The notes beneath the pieces are model-generated. The model was not told where the DNA came from and did no database searches. It saw nothing but the letters and a program-made list of their open reading frames with translations. Of a DNA stretch of 20,775 nucleotides, positions 15,351 through 20,775 are shown piece by piece. The stretch is from NCBI GenBank assembly GCA_025455505.1, contig JALOMK010000003.1, forward strand, positions 1 to 20,775, in the 5' to 3' direction. The position numbers and the translations under genes were made by a program. Position 1 is the first letter of the stretch. Each line of letters starts with the position of its first letter. This stretch comes from Bacteroidales bacterium. GTDB lineage: Bacteria; Bacteroidota; Bacteroidia; Bacteroidales; VadinHA17.

Positions 15351-18015
15351 ATTCTTCAATTTCCTCCTCTTCATCCTCTTCGCTGTTTTTTCCAGCACCG
15401 GCATATTTTGCCGGGTACGAATTGTTTCCTTTTGCTGCAAACCAGAGTATCCTGTTAAGGAGATCGTCATTCCCCGAGTCTATCTTGCTGAATTCAGGAC
15501 GCATGCTCATTTTTGCAAAATGAAGTGCTCTTCCGCTCAATTCAGATAAGGGGGCATTCATTTCATCAAGTGGAATCCTGTTCGGAAGGGCGGTATAAGG
15601 AGTGAGATCTTCCACACTGCCGAAGCAATCGAACATGGGGCTTGCAATTGCATCCTGGATATTCATAGGAGGAAGCCCGAGTATCTGTTCAATTGTCCTT
15701 ATCATTGAAGGTTGTGTGTAATATGTGCTCTTTACTGTCCTGAGCCGCGAATAAGGACTTATCACAAGGCTTACTGTCCTGTATGCCGAGACGTGGTCCC
15801 AGCCCCCCTGTGAATCGTCTTCCACGACAAAGATCACGGTGTTCTTCCAGAACCTGCTTTTAGAGAAGGCCTCAACTATCCTTCCAAGCGCCAGGTCGTT
15901 GTCGGCAACCATGGCCCTTGGTGTCGGATACCCGGGTCTTGTACCTGCAGTGTGATCATTCGGGAGTGCAATTACCATGAGCTCAGGCATCTTATCGCCG
16001 GGCATCTGTTCATATTCCCTGAGTTCCCTGATCAGGTCGTCGGCTCTCATGACATCGCTGAACTCATGACTCCCGTAAGAAGGATAAGTCTGGCTGAGGA
16101 TGGGTTTTACAGGCTCTATTGTCGTGAAATTCTTGAATTTTACCTTTTCACCTGCAAGGTATTTTTTGTAAATATCGCTCCATTTAAGGTTCTCCTCGAG
16201 TACCGGTACGGAAGCCTCCCCGTATATTTTTACAGATTTTCCGTGCCGTAATGCATTATCCCACAAGAAGCCTGTAGGCGCGTAAACGAGGGCATCATAC
16301 AGGACATGTGTGTAACTGCGGAACCATGCGCGCATATTCTTTTCAATGTAGTCTGTCACAATTGAAGCATCTGTCCACATGTGACCCTCGGCTGAGCATT
16401 TGCCCGAGACCATAAAATTATCGAGCAGGAGGAAGTCCTCGCAGAGCTTGTGAGTATTCGGCGTCACTTCCTCTCCATAAATGCATAGTGTCGGATCGCC
16501 CCGTCCAATCTTCATGTCACCAAGGATCTGGTCATAGGTCCTGTTTTCCTTTATTATGTACAGAACATGTTTGAAAACCGATGGCTCGCCAATCCTTTCG
16601 GGGACAGGGAAAGCAGCAATGTTTTCACGTGGCTTCTCCCTGGCTGATGTGGCGCGTGCCAGGTTGTTCAAGGCTATTACAGTGTCAGTGTACGCCTTCA
16701 GGGCAGCATGACCAGGGACTTCTATCCCGGATACAGATGCAAGCATCCTGTGGGAATTGTAAATTATGTTATCGTTTTTGTCGTTTTTTGTGCCTGCTAT
16801 AGCACCATAGGCCTCCAGGTTACAGACATAAAGGTAGCCCTTTTTCATTACTGATATGGCCGATGGGTATGCGGCAGTCGGGATGAAGCCTTCAACGGTG
16901 CTTGGCCCGCTGTGGCCTGAAGGACTTGCATCCTTCCCGAGCCTTATGACAGCAAGGGCATTGTCCATTCCATTGGCAACATAAAGGGTTTTATTGTCGT
17001 GAGATATTGCAATGCCATTGGGCGAATCACCAAAGAAGGGGTTGATCTCGGGTTGAAGGCGTACGCTTATGGTTTCTGATACCTGGTCCCTTGAGGTCCT
17101 TATTACTGATACATTATCGCTGTTTGAGTTTGTGATGTAGACATATCTCCCGCGGCTGTCGGCAATAATCTCATTAGGATGAAGGCCGACAAGAATTTCC
17201 TTAATTATTCTACCGGTATAGGGATCGATGACTGACACGCTTCCTTCGCGGGTGGCGCCTCCTGCATTTGTGTTGTCAACCCTTGCAATGCCCCATGGTA
17301 TTCCCGCAACATCCTTGTCGCCTTCCTCGGGAAATCTCCCGGCCCAGTTTGTGACATATAGTTTGTTGTTGGCCTTCACTATGCCGTAAGGGGCAGAGCC
17401 CGGACTCGTAATCCATACAGTGTCAGCGGTTTCAAGGTCTTGCTTTATAACCTGGTTATTGCCGTTCAGCACAACGTAAATGTATTCATGGCCGTCTTCC
17501 CACTCAAGAAGGATTTCGTTCGGTAAAGCCATATCGGCACCTGGAAGGGGATCATACAGAAATGACCTTTTGAATGCGGCCTTTGTTCCATCCCATACAG
17601 CTGACACTACGTATGACTTGTCGCCGGCGCCTATGACACTCCAGAAAACTTCCTGTATGCCGCGGTTTTTGTACCATTTGATACCTGAGTATGTATTGAG
17701 TCCGCCGCGCAGAGCAGGGTTTGAGTTGTTGGCGAGCCTGAATTTTACCGAGTTATCGGCTGTGGAGATGAAGATAATGCTGTATCGCTCCATTACGGCC
17801 AGCCAAAGGCCGTCGGGAGAAAGGGCGGCATCCATTGCATGGTTCTCGAGGGTCTGTTCCCCGAAAATTATCTGTATTCCTGCAGGTCTCACCAGCCTGT
17901 CGTATGGCAGGCTTACCTGCCGGGGGTATGCCGTCGGCTGCGGCAGTGAATTCTGTGACAGGGCAGGGGCGATCATTGTTGTTGCCAGGGCGAGGGTAAG
18001 GACTGCACTTTTCAT
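15334..18015 (-). CDS. Secreted YVTN/YncE beta-propeller fused to a phospholipase C/acid phosphatase-type phosphoesterase
   Basis: The product has 893 residues. The start at 18015 gives a clean signal peptide (residues 1 to about 21, ending ALSQN), whereas an upstream frame lacks one. Residues about 45-400 are a beta-propeller with YVTN-type repeats (KLYVTNWAG, YVYITNSNSDNVSVI, TLYVANGMDNALAVI). Residues about 478-800 are a PF04185-type phosphoesterase: KENRTYDQILGD (489-500) with the catalytic-region ENRT, then NDHT (686-689) and VEDDSQGGWDH (731-741) as metal-binding residues. The protein ends in an acidic tail of mostly Glu/Asp (879-893). Fusions of this layout are commonly annotated as bifunctional YncE/alkaline phosphatase proteins, but the substrate is unknown. 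It should act in the periplasm or outside the cell. It overlaps the M3 peptidase gene by 17 bp. Confidence 0.9.
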   Translation of the reverse strand: MKSAVLTLALATTMIAPALSQNSLPQPTAYPRQVSLPYDRLVRPAGIQIIFGEQTLENHAMDAALSPDGLWLAVMERYSIIFISTADNSVKFRLANNSNPALRGGLNTYSGIKWYKNRGIQEVFWSVIGAGDKSYVVSAVWDGTKAAFKRSFLYDPLPGADMALPNEILLEWEDGHEYIYVVLNGNNQVIKQDLETADTVWITSPGSAPYGIVKANNKLYVTNWAGRFPEEGDKDVAGIPWGIARVDNTNAGGATREGSVSVIDPYTGRIIKEILVGLHPNEIIADSRGRYVYITNSNSDNVSVIRTSRDQVSETISVRLQPEINPFFGDSPNGIAISHDNKTLYVANGMDNALAVIRLGKDASPSGHSGPSTVEGFIPTAAYPSAISVMKKGYLYVCNLEAYGAIAGTKNDKNDNIIYNSHRMLASVSGIEVPGHAALKAYTDTVIALNNLARATSAREKPRENIAAFPVPERIGEPSVFKHVLYIIKENRTYDQILGDMKIGRGDPTLCIYGEEVTPNTHKLCEDFLLLDNFMVSGKCSAEGHMWTDASIVTDYIEKNMRAWFRSYTHVLYDALVYAPTGFLWDNALRHGKSVKIYGEASVPVLEENLKWSDIYKKYLAGEKVKFKNFTTIEPVKPILSQTYPSYGSHEFSDVMRADDLIRELREYEQMPGDKMPELMVIALPNDHTAGTRPGYPTPRAMVADNDLALGRIVEAFSKSRFWKNTVIFVVEDDSQGGWDHVSAYRTVSLVISPYSRLRTVKSTYYTQPSMIRTIEQILGLPPMNIQDAIASPMFDCFGSVEDLTPYTALPNRIPLDEMNAPLSELSGRALHFAKMSMRPEFSKIDSGNDDLLNRILWFAAKGNNSYPAKYAGAGKNSEEDEEEEIEEYEGDF

Positions 18016-18031
18016 AGTCAGGCTTTTTTTG

Positions 18032-18039
18032 TAAAGATA
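18032..18039 (-). promoter_or_regulatory. Possible -7 box (TATCTTTA) for the propeller/phosphoesterase gene
   Basis: On the minus strand TATCTTTA differs from TAnnTTTG only at the last base. It sits between the upstream terminator and the ATG at 18015, where a promoter is needed. The leader would be only about 10 bases. Confidence 0.3.
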
Positions 18040-18040
18040 A

Positions 18041-18072
18041 AAAAAGGCTGTCAGTATGCCGACAGCCTTTTT
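18041..18072 (-). terminator. Intrinsic terminator ending the FKBP-cyclophilin-DUF3127 operon
   Basis: A perfect 12-bp inverted repeat (AAAAAGGCTGTC, 8-base loop, GACAGCCTTTTT) begins 8 bases after the DUF3127 stop. On the minus strand the stem runs into a 7-T tract. By sequence it could act in both directions, but only the minus-strand operon needs it. Confidence 0.9.
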
Positions 18073-18079
18073 GAATTTC

Positions 18080-18460
18080 TCAGAATGGCAGATCACTCAG
18101 TTCATCTGTATCGGGCGGAAGGTCCTCGAACCTGTCTGCCGGCCGGGATTCCTGGTTTCCGGATTGCGGCTGCAGTCGTTCTATCCTCCACGCATCGAGA
18201 TTTGTGAAATAGCTCGTTTTCCCGTCGCGGTCCCATTTATTGCCTTTCACGTTAAATGATACCTTCACTTCCTCGTTCAGGAACGATTCATTGATGAGAT
18301 CGCACTTGTCCTGAACGAGCTGGAATTTTATATAATCCGAAAAGACGGAAGCTCCGTTTGTCTCCTTCTTCTCGATTACAAATTCCCTCTTCTTGAATTT
18401 ATCGCTTACCTGGTTTACGGGAGCGATATCGATAACCTTTCCGCTGATTTCGAAAGCCAT
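18080..18460 (-). CDS. DUF3127 protein, OB-fold/SSB-like, with SSB-type acidic tail
   Basis: The product has 126 residues. It shows the DUF3127 core found almost only in Bacteroidota: FEISGKVIDI near the N-terminus, FKKREFVIE (22-30), YIKFQLVQDKCDLI (43-56), VKVSFNVKGNKWD and YFTNLDAWRI. The fold is predicted to be an OB barrel similar to single-stranded DNA-binding proteins. A low-complexity linker leads to a C-terminus reading DELSDLPF. This imitates the DDDIPF tail by which SSB recruits replication and repair enzymes. The likely role is single-strand nucleic acid binding, though that is inference. The gene begins immediately after the cyclophilin stop with no gap and is the last gene before a strong terminator. 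Confidence 0.9.
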   Translation of the reverse strand: MAFEISGKVIDIAPVNQVSDKFKKREFVIEKKETNGASVFSDYIKFQLVQDKCDLINESFLNEEVKVSFNVKGNKWDRDGKTSYFTNLDAWRIERLQPQSGNQESRPADRFEDLPPDTDELSDLPF

Positions 18461-18922
18461 TTAATTATCGTCTTTGTGAATAATGATCTTGTCTATTTTG
18501 TCGCCCTTCCTTATAGCATCAATAACATCAAGGCCTTCGTAAACCTTTCCGAAGCAGGTATGCTGCCTGTCGAGATGTTTTGTGTTTGTTCTTCCATGGC
18601 AGATAAAAAACTGAGAACCACCTGTATTGCGTCCGGCATGAGCCATTGAAAGAACTCCGCGATCGTGATACTGGTTTTCACCTGTAAGCTCGCAGTTAAT
18701 CTTGTGCCCGGGGCCGCCTGTTCCAACACGCGGGTCGTTCATGTCCCTTGAGTAAGGGCATCCGCCCTGAATAACAAAATCAGGAATTACCCTGTGAAAA
18801 GCAAGCCCGTCATAGAAGCCATCTTCTGCAAGCGCGACAAAATTCTTCACTGTGACAGGGGCATCCTTTTCAAAAAAGGACACCATCATTGTGCCTTTTG
18901 CTGTCTGAATTTCAGCTTTCAT
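18461..18922 (-). CDS. Cyclophilin-type peptidyl-prolyl cis-trans isomerase
   Basis: The product has 153 residues, the size of a single bacterial cyclophilin domain. The active-site blocks are clear: FHRVIPDFVIQGG (42-54, catalytic Arg44, Gln52), SMAHAGRNTGGSQFFI (92-107) and DRQHTCFGKV (118-127). The Trp of human cyclophilin A that contacts cyclosporin is His121 here, as in many bacterial forms. There is no signal peptide, so the enzyme is predicted to be cytoplasmic. It follows the FKBP gene by 3 bases and abuts the DUF3127 gene, so all three are one transcript. Confidence 0.96.
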   Translation of the reverse strand: MKAEIQTAKGTMMVSFFEKDAPVTVKNFVALAEDGFYDGLAFHRVIPDFVIQGGCPYSRDMNDPRVGTGGPGHKINCELTGENQYHDRGVLSMAHAGRNTGGSQFFICHGRTNTKHLDRQHTCFGKVYEGLDVIDAIRKGDKIDKIIIHKDDN

Positions 18923-18925
18923 TGT

Positions 18926-19639
18926 TTACTGAACGATTTCGAGAAGTTCCACTTCAAAAAGAAGTGTTGAATAGGGCTTGATAATGTCGCCCGCGCCATT
19001 TGATCCGTAGGCAATCGATTCAGGAAGGGCGATGCGGAATTTCGATCCCACAGGCATAAGCTGAAGAACTTCAGTCCATCCCGCAATGACACCCGAAACA
19101 GGGAACTGTGCGGGTTCACCTCTTTTTACTGAAGAATCGAATTCGGTTCCGTCGATAAGAGTGCCAACATAATGAACCTTAACTGTGCTTTCAGCTGATG
19201 GTTTGGGGCCAGTCCCCATTTTTATGACTTCGTACTGCAGTCCGCTTTCTGTTGTTGTAACGCCGGCTTTTGCCTTGTTCCCGGCAAGGTATGCCTCGTT
19301 TGCGGCAATATGATCCTTGTAGATAGTTTTGTTTGCTTCAGCCTGCTTTTCAGCTTTTGCCATCTCTCTCTCATTTATATATTTCATTATGAAAGAACGC
19401 GCAGCATCATCATCCATGAGAGGACTCTCAGCCTTACCGTCGAGCATGGCTTTTGCCACAATGACAGGGTCAAGTTCAAGACTGTCGCTCGCAAGAGCAT
19501 TGTAGTTTACAATGCCAAAGGCATACGAAAGAGAATCTTCACGTGTTGAAAGCTTCGCATTCTTGAGAGCGCTCTTTGAACATGAGCCAAGCATAAAAGC
19601 CGCAACCGCAGTCAAGGCAATCAAATTTCTGATTTTCAT
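18926..19639 (-). CDS. FKBP-type peptidyl-prolyl isomerase lipoprotein
   Basis: The product has 237 residues. The start at 19639 gives a lipoprotein signal ([20 protein letters not shown]) with Cys20 as the lipid site; a longer frame upstream would begin inside the promoter repeats. Residues about 33-120 form an FKBP N-terminal helical dimerisation domain. The catalytic FKBP domain is 146-236 with [16 protein letters not shown] (155-170), [17 protein letters not shown] (184-200) and ALPESIAYG (204-212). It should assist folding of secreted proteins in the periplasm, anchored to a membrane, much like FkpA/Mip. It is the first gene of the operon with cyclophilin and DUF3127. Two tandem copies of a promoter element lie directly upstream. 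Confidence 0.95.
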   Translation of the reverse strand: MKIRNLIALTAVAAFMLGSCSKSALKNAKLSTREDSLSYAFGIVNYNALASDSLELDPVIVAKAMLDGKAESPLMDDDAARSFIMKYINEREMAKAEKQAEANKTIYKDHIAANEAYLAGNKAKAGVTTTESGLQYEVIKMGTGPKPSAESTVKVHYVGTLIDGTEFDSSVKRGEPAQFPVSGVIAGWTEVLQLMPVGSKFRIALPESIAYGSNGAGDIIKPYSTLLFEVELLEIVQ

Positions 19640-19658
19640 AATCTGGATTTTAGTTTTA

Positions 19659-19734
19659 AAAATTTCCGCAAAGATAATACTTTGAAAAAAGCAAAGAAAA
19701 TTTCCGCAAAGATAATACTTTGAAAAAAGCAAAG
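19659..19734. repeat. Perfect 38-bp direct tandem duplication upstream of the FKBP gene
   Basis: Copy 1 (19659-19696) and copy 2 (19697-19734) are identical over all 38 bases and abut. Each begins AAAATTTCCGCAAAG and ends GAAAAAAGCAAAG. The duplication fills most of the 110-bp spacer between mnmD and the FKBP gene. Confidence 0.95.
19669..19714 (-). promoter_or_regulatory. Two tandem Bacteroidota -7 boxes (TATCTTTG), one per repeat copy
   Basis: On the minus strand each 38-bp copy carries TATCTTTG (19669-19676 and 19707-19714), an exact TAnnTTTG match followed by CGG. A TTTG lies 15 bases upstream of each (19692-19695 and 19730-19733), closer than the usual -33 spacing of about 19. Both would read into the FKBP operon, with leaders of about 23 and 61 bases. 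Confidence 0.6.
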
Positions 19735-19749
19735 CCCTTAACGGCTTAT

Positions 19750-20406
19750 TTATTTTCTGACGGCCCTGATAATCTCTCTCTTGCCTGGCGGTCCCGGCAA
19801 CATTGTAACCTCAAATCCGCTGGATCTTAGCTTTCTTTTCACTTCTCCCTTGGCAGAGTACGTTACAAGGATGCTCCCGGGCGCTGATACAGCTGAAATC
19901 TTTTCAAATACTTCTGAAGTCCACATTTCAGGCTGCTTGTCGGGACCGAAGGCGTCGAAATAGAACAGATCATATTCACCCTCCAGTGCCAGGCTTGTGA
20001 AGTCTGCCCGGATCTTTTTCAGTTTCATGAGCCGGGTTATGTCAGAAAATTCTTCCCAGGCGCAGGAATGGATCGCCTTGAATATCGCTTCAGAGCCTTC
20101 TCCGGTGATGCTGGGGTAATTAAGCAGCTTAGCGGTTTCAGGGCTTATGGGGTATTTTTCAATAGTTGTATAGTGGATTTTTTGTCCTGAAGCATTTGCC
20201 CTGATGGCTGTCAGCAAGGCATTCAGCCCCGTGCCCATGCCAATTTCAAGTATCCTCACCGGGTCGGAAGCGCAACATTGCAAACCATAGCCGATGAAGA
20301 TATGTTCAGATTCCTGTATCGCCCCGTGAACAGAGTGATAGTGTTCATTAAGCTGCGGCACATATATTGTATCTGATCCGTCGGAGGTTCTGATAATCTC
20401 TGTCAT
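19750..20406 (-). CDS. mnmD: tRNA 5-methylaminomethyl-2-thiouridine (wobble U34) methyltransferase
   Basis: The product has 218 residues, the length of stand-alone MnmD, the methyltransferase half of MnmC. The SAM-binding loop is EIGMGTG at 54-60. The family signature [15 protein letters not shown] spans 148-162 and the C-terminal [13 protein letters not shown] spans 203-215. It methylates the aminomethyl group on U34 of certain tRNAs in the cytoplasm, the last step of mnm5s2U formation. The oxidase half (MnmC FAD domain) is absent, as usual in Bacteroidota. Start at 20406 is the natural N-terminus. No clear promoter or Shine-Dalgarno is seen upstream. The region upstream is repeat-filled and non-coding. 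Confidence 0.93.
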   Translation of the reverse strand: MTEIIRTSDGSDTIYVPQLNEHYHSVHGAIQESEHIFIGYGLQCCASDPVRILEIGMGTGLNALLTAIRANASGQKIHYTTIEKYPISPETAKLLNYPSITGEGSEAIFKAIHSCAWEEFSDITRLMKLKKIRADFTSLALEGEYDLFYFDAFGPDKQPEMWTSEVFEKISAVSAPGSILVTYSAKGEVKRKLRSSGFEVTMLPGPPGKREIIRAVRK

Positions 20407-20436
20407 TATTTAAATCTTACAATTGTCTTTCAGGTC

Positions 20437-20488
20437 CTGCTGTCATGCTGTCCTGCTGTCATGCTGTCCTGCTGTCCTGCAGTCCTGC
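20437..20488. repeat. Short tandem repeat, 8/16-base period (CTGCTGTC / ATGCTGTC)
   Basis: CTGCTGTC and ATGCTGTC alternate about six times and degrade rightward into CTGCAGTCCTGCC. It lies in the 332-bp gene-free stretch 20407-20738, which I consider non-coding. Confidence 0.85.
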
Positions 20489-20498
20489 CCCGCGCCGC

Positions 20499-20514
20499 TC
20501 CGCCAGCTGGCGGA
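20499..20514. repeat. Perfect 16-bp palindrome TCCGCCAGCTGGCGGA
   Basis: The two 8-base arms (TCCGCCAG, CTGGCGGA) are fully self-complementary with no loop. It stands between the two tandem repeat tracts and is followed by GCATACCGCAT. No T-run follows, so it is probably a repeat or protein-binding site rather than a terminator. Confidence 0.7.
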
Positions 20515-20535
20515 CGCATACCGCATTTTTGCTAC

Positions 20536-20611
20536 GAGCTCTGTGCCCTGTGCCCTGAGCTCTGTGCCCTGAGCTCTGTGCCCTGAGCCCTGTGCCCTGT
20601 GCCCTGAGCTA
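20536..20611. repeat. Imperfect tandem repeat of GAGCTCTG and TGCCCTG units
   Basis: GAGCTCTG/TGCCCTG blocks recur with a period of about 15 bases, with some 7-base TGCCCTG steps inserted. The reverse strand reads as repeated AQGTEL/HRAQG peptides. I take these as chance translation of a simple repeat and not as a gene. Confidence 0.85.
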
Positions 20612-20644
20612 TCTGCCGCACGCCGCATTTGCCGGATATTGCTA

Positions 20645-20652
20645 TAAGTTTG
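20645..20652 (+). promoter_or_regulatory. Possible -7 box (TAAGTTTG) for the Tat-signal gene
   Basis: The sequence matches TAnnTTTG exactly and lies 86 bases before the ATG at 20739. A TTTG is present 13 bases further upstream (20628-20631), too close for a standard -33 box. Confidence 0.35.
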
Positions 20653-20738
20653 TCTCTGTTGTTCCCTGTTTAAAGTTATTGTATTATTTTTATAATGCCA
20701 TTTGTACAGATTACTAACCAAACATAAATTTAAAATTC

Positions 20739-20775
20739 ATGAAAGCAAAACAGTCAAGAAGAGATTTCCTCAGGC
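20739..20775 (+). CDS. Start of a Tat-exported protein (runs off the window end)
   Basis: Only 12 codons are visible, reading MKAKQSRRDFLR. SRRDFLR matches the twin-arginine export motif S/T-R-R-x-F-L-K/R, so the protein is probably folded in the cytoplasm with a cofactor and sent out by the Tat system. In Bacteroidota this start is typical of Gfo/Idh/MocA oxidoreductases and several other secreted enzymes, so the function cannot be told. The start is preceded by an AT-rich leader without Shine-Dalgarno, as usual for this phylum. Confidence 0.65.
   Translation, partial: MKAKQSRRDFLR

Noticed and set aside
15351..15470. N-terminal extension of the M3 peptidase (MKRRKLKN and upstream)
   Set aside because: It reads the acidic tail codons of the upstream gene in a different frame, and the family starts at about 15350.
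20437..20611. CRISPR array
   Set aside because: The repeat period is 7-16 bases with no unique spacers, and no cas genes are present.
20443..20721. Open frame on the minus strand with GHRAQG/TELRAQG repeats
   Set aside because: It is only the translation of the short tandem repeats. It has no start context, and its composition is unlike real genes nearby.

Overview
The window appears to be a composite of two unlike pieces of bacterial DNA that meet near position 2335. Bases 1 to about 2333 are GC-rich. They carry sigma70-type extended -10 boxes (TGnTATAAT), clear Shine-Dalgarno sequences and the gene ends tyrS', a small membrane protein, an HNH endonuclease, a metallo-beta-lactamase-fold hydrolase and the cut-off C-terminus of a SpoIIM-like membrane protein. 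I read this part as Chloroflexota-like (Anaerolineae-type), with low certainty on the exact phylum. From about 2340 to the end the base composition falls, Shine-Dalgarno sequences largely vanish, and Bacteroidota-type -7 promoter boxes (TAnnTTTG) and Bacteroidota families appear (DUF3127, single-chain PurL, lipoproteins with Cys at residue 20, YncE/phosphoesterase fusion). This part reads as an anaerobic member of the Bacteroidota, probably Bacteroidales-related. Because a gene is cut exactly at the change, a chimeric assembly is the simplest explanation, with recombination or transfer as the alternative.

Layout of the Bacteroidota part. 2424-3542 holds a membrane acyltransferase of the HGSNAT/COG4299 type. 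3730-8836 is a tight five-gene operon of heterodisulfide-reductase-like proteins in the order C - B - A - C - (cytochrome b/dicluster/CCG-CCG fusion). Start and stop codons overlap at three of its four junctions. The order recalls the sulfur-oxidation sHdr cluster (C1-B1-A-hyp-C2-B2), but the last subunit here is fused to a membrane cytochrome b domain like that of ETF:menaquinone oxidoreductases. No lipoate-binding-protein gene is present. This is the best candidate in the window for an undescribed system: a quinone-linked Hdr-like electron-transfer complex with unknown substrate. It is followed by a lipoprotein of unknown function.

Everything from 9503 to 20406 is on the minus strand: purL (purine synthesis), an M3 zinc oligopeptidase, a secreted YVTN-propeller/phosphoesterase fusion, a DUF3127 protein, a cyclophilin, an FKBP lipoprotein and mnmD (tRNA wobble-uridine modification). 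The last three before the propeller gene (FKBP, cyclophilin, DUF3127) form an operon. It is headed by a perfect 38-bp tandem duplication that doubles the -7 box, and it ends in a strong intrinsic terminator. 20407-20738 is a non-coding stretch filled with short tandem repeats and a palindrome. A new plus-strand gene with a twin-arginine signal begins at 20739 and runs off the window. I saw no RNA genes, insertion sequences or CRISPR arrays.
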